From positions 248,001 through 312,000 of the forward strand of contig NZ_NQVN01000001.1 of NCBI RefSeq assembly GCF_002770725.1: a stretch of 64,000 nucleotides of DNA. Reading direction: 5' to 3'. Positions within the stretch are counted from its first letter, which is position 1, and each line of letters starts with the position of its first letter. The stretch is from Pleomorphomonas carboxyditropha (GTDB taxonomy: Bacteria; Pseudomonadota; Alphaproteobacteria; Rhizobiales; Pleomorphomonadaceae). The position numbers and the translations under genes are program-made. Shown piece after piece: positions 27,569 through 35,614 of this stretch. The notes below the pieces were generated by a model, which did not search any database, was not told the origin of the DNA, and worked only from the letters and a program-made list of their open reading frames with translations.

Positions 27569-28227
27569 CAGGCGACGCCCATGCGATAGCCGAAACCGCG
27601 AACCGTCTCGACCGCACCGCGTCCGAGCTTGGCGCGCAACCGGCTGACATGCGCCTCGATCGCGTTGCTTTCGACCTCGGCTTCAAAGGCATAGAGCGCC
27701 TCTTCCAACTGGTCTCGGGTGACGGTGACGCCCGGGCGGCGGCTGATGCGCTCGATCACCGCCCACTCCTTCGGCGTCAGGTGGACGGCGGTGCCGTCCA
27801 AAAGCGCCGCCTGCCGTTCGGGTAGCAGCAGCAAACGGCCGAAACGACGCTCGGGTTCCGCCCGGCCGTTGGCGCGACGGCGGATGGCGGCGATCCTGGC
27901 CAGCATCTCATCGAGGTCGTAGGGCTTGACGAGATAGTCGTCCGCCCCGGCATCGAGCCCCTCGATCCGTTCGACGATCCGGTCCCGGGCGGTGCCGATC
28001 AGCACCGGCACCCGGTCGCCTCGCCGCCGCAGGGCGCGCAGGAAGGCGATGCCGTCGCCGTCGGGCAGGTGCAGGTCGAGCAGCACCAGATCGTAATCCA
28101 CCCCGGCCATCGCATCGGCAGCCGTGGCCAGATCGCCCGCGGCATCGACGGCATGGCCTTGCGCGCGCAGATGATCGGCGATGGCCGAAGCCAGATCGCG
28201 TTCGTCCTCGACGACCAGCAGCCGCAT
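27568..28227 (-). CDS. OmpR-family response regulator
   Basis: A 219-residue regulator. The receiver domain (1-115) carries the acidic pocket VVEDERD, phospho-Asp 51 in LLDLHLPDGDG, and the conserved Lys in YLVKPYDLDEM. The C-terminal winged helix has HLTPKEWAVIERISRRPG, SNAIEAHVSRLRAKLG and TVRGFGYRMG. Start ATG 28227 is chosen because GGAAGGG precedes it and the protein then opens with MRLLVVEDE; a longer frame to 28317 adds nothing recognisable. It is the first gene of the pair with the sensor kinase, and divergent from the LAB_N gene across 80 bp that should hold both promoters. Confidence 0.89.
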   Translation of the reverse strand: MRLLVVEDERDLASAIADHLRAQGHAVDAAGDLATAADAMAGVDYDLVLLDLHLPDGDGIAFLRALRRRGDRVPVLIGTARDRIVERIEGLDAGADDYLVKPYDLDEMLARIAAIRRRANGRAEPERRFGRLLLLPERQAALLDGTAVHLTPKEWAVIERISRRPGVTVTRDQLEEALYAFEAEVESNAIEAHVSRLRAKLGRGAVETVRGFGYRMGVA

Positions 28228-28307
28228 CTTACCCTTCCCGTCCAGTCCGTCAGCCAATCGTAAGGTCCGTTCGACACACGGCAACATCAAAACCAGCGGA
28301 CCGGAAG

Positions 28308-28577
28308 ATGTACGCACAGGCTTGGATGTTGATAGGTTTCGCAGGGCAGGGGTTCTTCACCTCGCGCTTTCTCGTGCAATGGATCGCCAGCGAGCGGCAG
28401 GGACGAAGCGTCGTGCCCGGCGTTTTCTGGGTTCTTAGCATAGCCGGCGGCGCAATGCTTCTGGCCTATGCCCTGTGGCGGCGGGACCCCGTGTTCGTCG
28501 CGGGGCAGGCGCTCGGGCTGGCCGTCTATCTGCGCAACCTGAGGCTGATCTCCCGAAGCGGCAAGGCCGCTCCATGA
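28308..28577 (+). CDS. Lipid-A-disaccharide-synthase N-terminal domain (LAB_N) membrane protein
   Basis: An 89-residue membrane protein with three hydrophobic segments. Motifs: GFAGQGFFTSRFLVQWIASE and SVVPGVFWVLSIAGGAMLLAY, the free-standing LAB_N domain. Despite the name it is not LpxB; small LAB_N proteins commonly sit beside lipid-sugar transferases and resemble SMR-like flippase subunits such as ArnE/ArnF. The next gene, an ArnT-like transferase, overlaps by 4 nt (ATGA), supporting a joint role in modifying an envelope lipid. Confidence 0.82.
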   Translation: MYAQAWMLIGFAGQGFFTSRFLVQWIASERQGRSVVPGVFWVLSIAGGAMLLAYALWRRDPVFVAGQALGLAVYLRNLRLISRSGKAAP

Positions 28578-30259
28578 GCCGCGCGCAAAGCCCGCTGGCC
28601 GGCGCCGCGCCGGTTCCTTCGGTGGATAGCGCCACGACGTGGATCGTCCTCTTTTCGTTCTTGGCGGTCTCGCTGGCCGGGGTGCTGCTTCGCCCGGCGC
28701 TGCCGGTGGACGAGACGCGCTACCTCGCCGTCGCGTGGGAGATGCACCTGAGCGGCGACTGGCTGGTGCCGACGAAGAACTTCGCCGTTTATTCCGACAA
28801 GCCGCCCTTGTTGTTCTGGGCCATCAACCTCGTCTGGAGCCTGACCGGCGTCAGCGACACCGCGGCCCGGATGGTCGGACCCGGGTTCGCCGCGATCGCG
28901 CTATGGCTGACGGGGCGACTTGCGCGGGCCCTCTGGCCGGAAGACGCGGGGATCGGCGTCCGGGCGACACTGGCACTCGTCGCGTTGCCGCTATTCGCGG
29001 TCATGGGCGGGCTGACCATGTTCGATGCCGCGCTGACCGTCTCGGTGCTGGCCGGTCTGCTTGGGCTGGTCGGCGCCGGACATGGCGACCGTCGGGGGCC
29101 GTGGGTGTTCGGAGCCGCCCTGGCGTTCGGCGTTCTGGTCAAGGGGCCGGTCGTCCTGCTGCATCTTCTGCCCGCGGCGGCGTCGCTGACGATCTGGCAC
29201 CCGGCGCGGCCGGGATGGCGGCAAACCCTGGCGTCGCTGGGGCTGGGCCTGACGACGGGCCTGGTGCTGGTGCTTCTATGGCTGGTCCCCGCGGCAATTC
29301 ACGGCGGGCCGGAGTACCGGCGCGCAATCCTGTGGACCCAGAGCGCCGGCCGCGTCGCCGACAGCTTCGCCCATGCGCGGCCATGGTGGTTCTTCGCCGT
29401 GCGGCTGCCGCTGATCGCCCTTCCCTGGGTTGCGGTGCCGCGCCTGTGGTCGGCGGCGCGCCATACGGCGTGGAGCGAGGGCGGGCTGCGCCTTTGCCTG
29501 ATCTGGGGTGTTGGGGCACTGATCGCCTTCAGTCTGATCAGCGGCAAGCAACTGCACTATCTTTTTCCCGAATTGCCGGTCATCGCCCTGGTGGTGGCGC
29601 GGCTTGCCGGAAAGGCGCCGGTCTCGCTGCGCCCGGTGGCGCTTCCTTTTGCCCTGGTGGCGGTTGGCGCGTTTCTGGTCGGCTGCGGCCTGATACCAGC
29701 CGATCCGAAAATCGCCGGACTGCGCCCGCCATCGGCGCTGATCGCGATAGCGTCGACATTTGCGGTGGTGGTCTGGGCGGCAACAGGTGCGCCGGGCCTG
29801 GAGCGTCTTCGAGCGAAGCGGGCATCGGCTCGCGTGAATAAAATGCGCCGTTTCCTCAGTGCCATGAAGCACGGAAACGCTCTGGCAGGTGGCGCTATGC
29901 TGTCGCTGGTCCTGACGCTCTGCGCCGATCTCGTCTACAGCGCCACCGATCTGGGCGAGCGCTACGACAGTGCCCCGATCGCCAAGGCGATCATCGGGCA
30001 CGAACCGCAGGGTATCGCATGGGTCGGTGACGCCTATAGCGCCGAGTTCAATTTTGCCGGTCGGCTGACGCGGCCGGTCGCCCTTCCCGGTACCGCCGAA
30101 CTGCCGGCTTGGATCGCCGCCCATCCCGGCGGCGCCATTGTCGGGCCCGAATCGCGCGTTGCACCCGGATGGGCGCCCGAGCTCCGTATCCCGTTCCTCA
30201 ACAAAGCCTATGCGATCTGGATCGTCCCGGACCGTCCAAAGGCCGAGACTGCGCCGTGA
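28574..30259 (+). CDS. ArnT-like glycosyltransferase, GT39/GT83 type
   Basis: A 561-residue polytopic membrane transferase using a polyprenyl-phosphate sugar donor. The first periplasmic loop carries the catalytic acidic pair in LPVDETRYLAVAWEMHLSGD followed by YSDKPPLLFWAINLVW, diagnostic of the ArnT/PMT superfamily. Ten or more helices follow, then a periplasmic C-terminal part (from about 470). ArnT adds aminoarabinose to lipid A. Here no arnABCD genes are nearby, so the sugar is unknown. Overlap with the LAB_N gene and the divergent PmrAB-like pair suggest a regulated surface-charge modification module. Confidence 0.84.
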   Translation: MSRAQSPLAGAAPVPSVDSATTWIVLFSFLAVSLAGVLLRPALPVDETRYLAVAWEMHLSGDWLVPTKNFAVYSDKPPLLFWAINLVWSLTGVSDTAARMVGPGFAAIALWLTGRLARALWPEDAGIGVRATLALVALPLFAVMGGLTMFDAALTVSVLAGLLGLVGAGHGDRRGPWVFGAALAFGVLVKGPVVLLHLLPAAASLTIWHPARPGWRQTLASLGLGLTTGLVLVLLWLVPAAIHGGPEYRRAILWTQSAGRVADSFAHARPWWFFAVRLPLIALPWVAVPRLWSAARHTAWSEGGLRLCLIWGVGALIAFSLISGKQLHYLFPELPVIALVVARLAGKAPVSLRPVALPFALVAVGAFLVGCGLIPADPKIAGLRPPSALIAIASTFAVVVWAATGAPGLERLRAKRASARVNKMRRFLSAMKHGNALAGGAMLSLVLTLCADLVYSATDLGERYDSAPIAKAIIGHEPQGIAWVGDAYSAEFNFAGRLTRPVALPGTAELPAWIAAHPGGAIVGPESRVAPGWAPELRIPFLNKAYAIWIVPDRPKAETAP

Positions 30260-30399
30260 CCGTGTCAACTGGAGCGGGGCAGAGCTGCTACATTAAGGCG
30301 ATGTCCGTTATCCGACCCAAATTGCTCGGGGGTGCTGAAATCCCGTGTGAGCGCGACGGCCGGCAGATTGGACAGGATGGAATGGCCACTATATAAAGC

Positions 30400-30409
30400 A
30401 CGTATACGT
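30400..30409. promoter_or_regulatory. Palindrome, possible operator of the toxin-antitoxin pair
   Basis: The 10-nt perfect palindrome ACGTATACGT lies 15 nt before the antitoxin ATG, just after an AT-rich TATATAA stretch (30390s). Ribbon-helix-helix antitoxins usually bind such short palindromes at their own promoter. Assignment is by position only. Confidence 0.4.
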
Positions 30410-30424
30410 ATTACGGAGGCGACC

Positions 30425-30655
30425 ATGCATCGCAAGATGACGATCACTCTCGACGAGGAAGTCTACGAGGGGCTTTATCGCACGGTGGGCAAGCGGCGCA
30501 TGAGCCAGTTTATCGAGGATCTGGTTCGGCCGCATGTGCTCGCAACCTCGCTCGACGAGGGCTATCGCGCCATGGCGGCCGATGTCGCACGTGAGGCCGA
30601 AGCGCAGGAATGGTGCAATGGCCTTGCCGGGGATATGGCGAATGAAGCGCGGTGA
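30425..30655 (+). CDS. Ribbon-helix-helix antitoxin (MazE/CopG type)
   Basis: A 76-residue protein. The N-terminal MTITLDEEVYEGLYRTV followed by SQFIEDLVRPHV is a ribbon-helix-helix DNA-binding fold, with an acidic, flexible C-terminal part expected to wrap the toxin. GGAGG at 30415-30419 supports ATG 30425. The MazF-like toxin gene overlaps the last 14 nt, standard for type II modules. It neutralises the toxin and probably represses its own promoter. Confidence 0.87.
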   Translation: MHRKMTITLDEEVYEGLYRTVGKRRMSQFIEDLVRPHVLATSLDEGYRAMAADVAREAEAQEWCNGLAGDMANEAR

Positions 30656-30968
30656 GGTGTGGTGGGTCGAGTTCGACCCATCGGTCGGCAGCGAAATCAG
30701 GAAAACGCGCCCGGCGATCATCGTCAGCAACGATGCGGCCAACCGGAATCTGTCGCGTGTGGTGGTCGTGCCATGCACCAGCTCGGTCGAACGAGTCTAT
30801 CCCGGCGAGGCCGTAGTGACGGTCGGCCGGCAAAAGAGCAAGGCCATGGCGGATCAGATCATGGCGGCAGACAAGTCACGCCTGAAGGACCAACTCGCGA
30901 CGCTGTCGAAGTCCGATCTCGAAGCCGTCGAGACTGCCATCAAGATTCATCTGGGGCTTCACCTGTAA
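30642..30968 (+). CDS. MazF/PemK-family endoribonuclease toxin
   Basis: A 108-residue type II toxin. MKRGEVWWVEFDPSVGSEI, KTRPAIIVSNDAANRN and VVVVPCTSSVERVYPGEAVV match the MazF/PemK SH3-like fold, including the Arg of the KTRPAI loop and the Thr/Ser of VVPCTSS. MADQIMAADKSRLKDQL is the conserved interface strand and helix. Such toxins cleave mRNA at short specific sequences. It is encoded directly after its antitoxin with a 14-nt overlap and is intact. It closes the accessory insert within the flagellar cluster, which it may help stabilise. Confidence 0.9.
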   Translation: MKRGEVWWVEFDPSVGSEIRKTRPAIIVSNDAANRNLSRVVVVPCTSSVERVYPGEAVVTVGRQKSKAMADQIMAADKSRLKDQLATLSKSDLEAVETAIKIHLGLHL

Positions 30969-30996
30969 CACACGGCAAGTTGCCGCGTGGCCAGCC

Positions 30997-31410
30997 TCAC
31001 TTCTCTCCACCATCGGCCGATACCGGCTTCAAGGCGGCGAAGATCTTCTTCTCGTGCTCGATCAGGGCGCGGGCTTCCTTCAGCGCCTTGTAGAGCTGGT
31101 CGGCGATGATGTGGTTGCTGATCCGCGTCACGAAGGGGATGGTGCTCGGCGCCGCCTGGATAATATCCTGGACGAGCGAGAAATAGCCGTCCTGGAACTT
31201 GGTGATCTCCCGCGACAGATACATCAGTTGCACGGCGAGGTAGATTCGCTTGGCCGGCGTATTGGCGGAATCGACCGTCAGGATGTCTTTTTCGCGCAGG
31301 ATCGGCGCGTTGCCCTCGATGTAGAGGCGCGTGCGCTGGTCGTCGTTGGTGATCATCGACTCGCCGATGATGATGCGTTCGCCGGGCTTCAGTTCAACCT
31401 TGAGGGTCAT
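30997..31410 (-). CDS. flbT: Flagellar biosynthesis repressor FlbT
   Basis: A 137-residue post-transcriptional regulator. KVELKPGERIIIGESMITND, LREKDILT and AVQLMYLSREITKFQDGYF are the conserved FlbT segments. In Caulobacter FlbT binds the flagellin mRNA leader and promotes its decay until the hook is finished. Here it is the second gene after the divergent flagellin (23 nt gap), so it should be co-transcribed with a target. FlaF, its antagonist, is encoded at 37810 beyond the other flagellins. Confidence 0.95.
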   Translation of the reverse strand: MTLKVELKPGERIIIGESMITNDDQRTRLYIEGNAPILREKDILTVDSANTPAKRIYLAVQLMYLSREITKFQDGYFSLVQDIIQAAPSTIPFVTRISNHIIADQLYKALKEARALIEHEKKIFAALKPVSADGGEK

Positions 31411-31433
31411 CGGACTGTAATCCTGTCGGGGGG

Positions 31434-32906
31434 TCAGCTGCTTCCGCCGCTGAGCAGGCGGAGGATGCCGTTATCGGCCGTCTGGGTGATCGAGAAGGAG
31501 CTGATGGCCAGTTGCTGCTGCGTGCTGAGCGCCAGCATGATGGCCGCCTCCTCGTCCTTGTCGGAGGCGCGCATCGATTCCGCGGTCGAGCTGAGCACGT
31601 CGGCGAAGCTGCCGACGTAGTCGGCGCGGCTTTTCAGGAGCGTCAGGCCGATGCCGATGTTGGTCGTGTGCTTCTCGGCGGCATGGCGGGCGTTGGTGAC
31701 GGTCTGCTGCGCCGCCTCGGCGTCGGTGCGCTTCACCCAGGACGAGGCGGTGGCCGTCGTCAGGTCGGCATAGGTCGAGGTGCTCGTCCTGTCGATCGCG
31801 AAGGCGTCGGACGTCGAATCGACGGTGAGCACGCCGGCGGCGTCGAGCGAGGCGCCGAGGCCGCTGGCCGGAATGTTGAAGGCGTTGACGAGATCGCCCA
31901 CCGTGGTGGCGGCGCCTACCGTCAGCGAACCGACCACCGTGTTGCCCTGGCGGATGGAGATGACGTCGCCTTCCTTGTACTGGCCGGTCGCCGTGAGAAG
32001 GCTCGTCGCGGTGGCCGGAACGCCGCCGTCGGTCAGGGTGGTCGAGGCGGACGGGGGAGACCCCGCCGACGTCGCGACGTTGGTGGCGCGCGTGCTGTCG
32101 ATGGTCAGCTTGTCGGCCGCTTCGATCGTCAGCACGCCGTCGCTGCCGAGCGTGGCCCTGAGGCCCTTGTCGGGCAGGGAGAAGGCCGTGACCAGGTCGC
32201 CGACCGTGGTGTCGGCCGAGACGGTCAGCGAGCCGATGATGGTGCCCGAGGAATCCTTGACGGCGATCTCGTCGCCAACCGCATATTCTCCGGATTCGAC
32301 CAGCTTGCTGGTGGACTTCAGCGGCTTGGCCGGCGACCCGCCGTCGGTCAGCTTCGTCTCGAAGGTGCCGAGCTGGCCTTCGTCGAGCTTGGTGAGGCCG
32401 AGCGTGTTGAGGAGGTCGGTGAAGTCCACCGCGTTGATAGTGATGGATTCGTTCTGGTCGGCGGAGAGATACAGCGTCAGGTCATTGCCGGCGCCGAGCA
32501 GCAGGTTCTTGCCGCTGTAGGAGGAGTCCTTGGCGGTATCGACGATCTTGTCGAGAAGGTCGTTGTATTCCTTGACGAGGTCGGCCCGGTCGAAGGCGTT
32601 CTTGCTGGCGGAGGCGCGCGTCACCACGCCCTTCAGCGTATTGATGCTGTCGGTGATCGAGGTGAGGCCGTTGTTGGCGGCGTCGATGATGCCCAATCCC
32701 TGGTCGAGGCGCTCCAGATACTTGTCGAGCGCGGCGGCGTGCAGCGACAGGCTCTTTGCCGAGATGTAGGTGCTGGGGTCGTCGAGCGCCGTCTGGACCT
32801 TGACGCCGCTGGTCAGCCGCTGGCTGGCGGCGGCCGATTCATCGCTCACCCTGTTCAGCGTCGAGACGGTGCTGCGCAGCGATTTCGTCAGGGAAATATC
32901 GACCAT
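31434..32906 (-). CDS. Flagellin with duplicated central module
   Basis: A 490-residue flagellin. The N-terminus (SLTKSLRSTVSTLNRVSDE, QTALDDPSTY) and the C-terminus (EEAAIMLALSTQQQLAISSF) form the D0/D1 helices but differ clearly from the two tandem flagellins encoded downstream. The central region contains two copies of a roughly 105-residue unit, beginning LTDGGSP near residue 186 and LTDGGVP near 291. Each contains IGSLTVSADTTVGDLV or VGSLTVGAATTVGDLV and an xLTxxxxxxxxxID strand. Start ATG 32906 is preferred over 32912 because GAGG then has 7-nt spacing. It heads a short operon with flbT. Confidence 0.9.
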   Translation of the reverse strand: MVDISLTKSLRSTVSTLNRVSDESAAASQRLTSGVKVQTALDDPSTYISAKSLSLHAAALDKYLERLDQGLGIIDAANNGLTSITDSINTLKGVVTRASASKNAFDRADLVKEYNDLLDKIVDTAKDSSYSGKNLLLGAGNDLTLYLSADQNESITINAVDFTDLLNTLGLTKLDEGQLGTFETKLTDGGSPAKPLKSTSKLVESGEYAVGDEIAVKDSSGTIIGSLTVSADTTVGDLVTAFSLPDKGLRATLGSDGVLTIEAADKLTIDSTRATNVATSAGSPPSASTTLTDGGVPATATSLLTATGQYKEGDVISIRQGNTVVGSLTVGAATTVGDLVNAFNIPASGLGASLDAAGVLTVDSTSDAFAIDRTSTSTYADLTTATASSWVKRTDAEAAQQTVTNARHAAEKHTTNIGIGLTLLKSRADYVGSFADVLSSTAESMRASDKDEEAAIMLALSTQQQLAISSFSITQTADNGILRLLSGGSS

Positions 32907-33222
32907 CCGCATGCCTCTGGTGGATGCCTCTGGGGGCGGCTCGTTGCATTTTGAGAATCATAGCGTCCAATTCGTTAAGAATAGCTGTTCATGGACCGAA
33001 GAAAAGCGGCGAACGGTCGGAAAAATCGACCGGTTCTGCTGTTTTCCGCCGTTAACCATTGCGGCGGGCGCGGCCGGGCGGCGCGTACGTGGAATTCCGG
33101 AAGTGCCTACAAAGATGGCATTTGCACCAAGCCATTAACGGCTCCGCAACACCTCGGCGCTAGGGTCTGCCCACTTCCTCAGAATGGGGAAGATGAGTTC
33201 ACCCAAGGAATGGGATGTAAAA
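32907..33222. other. Divergent flagellin promoter region
   Basis: About 316 bp between divergent flagellin genes, more AT-rich than the coding DNA. It contains a CtrA-like half-site TTAACCAT at 33052-33059 and another TTAAC near 33135. No sigma-54 -24/-12 pair with correct spacing was found on either strand. The two tandem flagellins share a similar leader near the start codon (CCCAAGGAA..GGGATG..AAAATG), a possible FlbT-responsive 5' UTR. Confidence 0.5.
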
Positions 33223-35103
33223 ATGTCCGATATCAATCTGACCGCCGCCGTCCGCCAGAACCTGCTCTCGCTGCAGGGCACCGCCTCGATGATGGCGAAG
33301 ACGCAGAACAAGCTGTCTACCGGCAACAAGGTCAACTCCGCTCTCGACAATCCCTCGAACTTCTTCACCGCGTCCTCGCTGAATTCGCGCGCCAGCGACC
33401 TCGGCAACCTGATGGATTCGATGAAGAGCGGCATCAAGACGATCGAAGCCGCCGACAACGGCCTGACCTCGATCACCAAGACCCTCGAGTCTATGCAGTC
33501 GACGCTGCGCCAGGCCCGTCAGGACAAGTCCTTCGAGACCGCCTCCTACACCATGGCCGCCGACAGCTCTAGCCTGACCTCCACGTCCAAGATCAGCTTC
33601 TCCGGCGGCGCCTTCGGCACCGGCGCGGGCAGCGTCAATCTGCTGACTGGTTCGGCTCAGTCGAAGGTGGCCACCGGCGCCGCTGCCGATCAGCTGACGG
33701 CGATCAAGGGAGAGCTCACCGAGACCAAGGCGAGCCTGACCGGCACGACGACGGCCTTCACCGACTACACGACTTTGAACTCCAAGTCGCTTGACGTTAC
33801 CTTCGGCGGCAAGACGCTCAAGGTCGACTTCTCGGGCCTGCCGACGACCGGCGGCACCGTGGACGACGTCGTCGACGCGCTGAACGATGCGTTCGCAGCC
33901 AGCACCGATTTCAATGGCAAGATCACGGCCAGCGCTGACGGCGGCAAGGTGAAGCTCGAAGCCGCTACCGCCACCGATGACACCATCACCGTTGCCGACA
34001 ACGGAACGGCGGGCGCCGCCGCTTTCCTGTTCGGTACCCCCGCCCAGGTCACTTCGGGCACGGTCAAGGGCTCGGACGGCAAGGCTTCGGCCTTCAGCGT
34101 GAATGGTGTCGAGGTCAAGCTGTCGGGGGCTGATCTGGTCAATGCGGGCGCCACCAACGTCGCAGGCGCGACGATGGAAAACGTCGTCAAGGCCATCAAC
34201 GTCCAGCTCGGCAATGCCGGCTCGAAGTTCAAGGCCGTGGTGGGTACCGGCACCGATGCCGACAAGCTCAAGATCCAGGCCGACAGCACCAGCGCCGGCG
34301 CCCTGAAGATCACCGGCGAAGGCGCGAAGACGCTGTTCGGGGCCACCTCGGCGACCGATGGCGTCTCCGGCACCGACGATACCACGGTCAACCTCGTCAA
34401 GACCGTCGATGACCTCGTCAACGAGATCAACAACAACTCGACGCTTTCGACGAAGATCAAGGCCTCGAACGACGGCGGCAAGCTGCGTATCCAGAACCTG
34501 TCGACGCAGGATCTGAACATCGACGGCATCAGCTCGTCCGGTCTCATCGACGACGTGTCGCAGGGCCAGGCGAAGATCGGCGGCAACACCGTCCGTTCGG
34601 ATCTGGCCAACCAGTTCAACGAACTGCGCGACCAGCTCGACAAGCTGGCCGACGACGCCTCGTTCAACGGTATCAACCTGCTGCGCGGCGACAAGCTGAC
34701 GATCACCTTCAACGAGACCGACACCTCGTCGATCGCCATTCTCGCCAAGGATGGCAAGTCCGTCGACTCGACCAACCTCGGCGTGCCGACGACCGTCGAA
34801 GCCAAGGATCTGGACTCCGACACCACCATCGACGGCATCCTGTCCAAGGTGAAGACGGCGCTGAACAGCGTCCGGTCGCAGTCTTCGGCCTTCGGCTCGA
34901 ACCTGTCGGTCGTCGAGAACCGCCAGAACTTCACCACCTCGATGATGAACACCCTGCAGACGGGCGCCGGCAACCTGACGCTCGCCGACATGAACGAGGA
35001 AGCGGCCAACATGGTGGCGCTGCAGACCCGCCAGTCGCTGGCGACGTCCTCGCTGTCCATGGCCAACTCGGCCGACCAGAACGTGCTTCAGCTTCTCCGC
35101 TGA
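33223..35103 (+). CDS. Flagellin, DUF1522 type (first of tandem pair)
   Basis: A 626-residue filament subunit. The N-terminal D0/D1 (VRQNLLSLQGTASMMAKTQ, NPSNFFTASSLNSRAS, TLESMQSTLRQARQDKSFE) and C-terminal D1/D0 (LRDQLDKLADDASFNGINLL, NMVALQTRQSLATSSLSMA) are conserved. The central domain, with VNEINNNSTLSTKIKASND and LRIQNLSTQDLNIDGISSSG, is of DUF1522 type, common in large Hyphomicrobiales flagellins. Start ATG 33223 matches its paralogue and the leader sequence. A strong terminator follows. It is a paralogue of the gene at 35615, with nearly identical ends and a diverged centre. Confidence 0.94.
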   Translation: MSDINLTAAVRQNLLSLQGTASMMAKTQNKLSTGNKVNSALDNPSNFFTASSLNSRASDLGNLMDSMKSGIKTIEAADNGLTSITKTLESMQSTLRQARQDKSFETASYTMAADSSSLTSTSKISFSGGAFGTGAGSVNLLTGSAQSKVATGAAADQLTAIKGELTETKASLTGTTTAFTDYTTLNSKSLDVTFGGKTLKVDFSGLPTTGGTVDDVVDALNDAFAASTDFNGKITASADGGKVKLEAATATDDTITVADNGTAGAAAFLFGTPAQVTSGTVKGSDGKASAFSVNGVEVKLSGADLVNAGATNVAGATMENVVKAINVQLGNAGSKFKAVVGTGTDADKLKIQADSTSAGALKITGEGAKTLFGATSATDGVSGTDDTTVNLVKTVDDLVNEINNNSTLSTKIKASNDGGKLRIQNLSTQDLNIDGISSSGLIDDVSQGQAKIGGNTVRSDLANQFNELRDQLDKLADDASFNGINLLRGDKLTITFNETDTSSIAILAKDGKSVDSTNLGVPTTVEAKDLDSDTTIDGILSKVKTALNSVRSQSSAFGSNLSVVENRQNFTTSMMNTLQTGAGNLTLADMNEEAANMVALQTRQSLATSSLSMANSADQNVLQLLR

Positions 35104-35134
35104 GGCCAGTCGGGCCGAATCAGACGAAATACGA

Positions 35135-35162
35135 GGGGGCGGACCAGAAGGTCCGCCCCCTT
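35135..35162 (+). terminator. Terminator after first tandem flagellin
   Basis: A perfect 11-bp stem GGGGGCGGACC / GGTCCGCCCCC with loop AGAA, followed only by TT. It begins 31 nt after the flagellin stop, so the two tandem flagellins are likely separate transcripts. Confidence 0.75.
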
Positions 35163-35614
35163 CGCATTGATGCATGCATGATTTCTTAACGAGTTCTTTT
35201 CGTCTTTCAACAATATGCAGTCTGCGCGTCGAGCTACGTGGGCTTTTCCCGGCCGATCCACAGGTTGCTTGGCGCCGGATGGCGCCGATCCAAGCAAAAT
35301 CAAAGCGTTATGACCGCTTGTGTCCTTGGCGGCGCGTCGCGGCCTGTCTCCGGGACAGCCGGATGCACGCGGAAACAATGAGCGCTCGTCGTCTCGTCCT
35401 GACACATGCCGTTTTCCAGAATTAACAAGAGTTTATCCGGATTAATTCCGCTTCGTTGCAAAACGGCATTCGGAAACTTTTTGTTAACCATGTCGGGTGT
35501 TAATTCCGAGACGAAGGTACCGCCGCGTCCGCCATGCATCGCAGGTCGACCGTCAGGTCCGGTTCGTTTTCGGGATGAAAGAAACCCGTCAGCCCAAGGA
35601 AGTGGGATGCAGAA
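35163..35614. other. Flagellin promoter and leader region
   Basis: A 450-bp gap before the second tandem flagellin with no credible gene. It contains AT-rich stretches, a perfect CtrA-type half-site TTAACCAT at 35485-35492 and TTAATT elements around 35443 and 35500. The last 35 nt (CCCAAGGAAGTGGGATG) repeat the leader of the upstream flagellin. No sigma-54 motif of correct spacing was seen. Confidence 0.5.

Noticed and set aside
32907-33222. Sigma-54 promoter for the flagellins
   Set aside because: TGGCATTTGC and similar strings occur, but the -24/-12 spacing is wrong on both strands.
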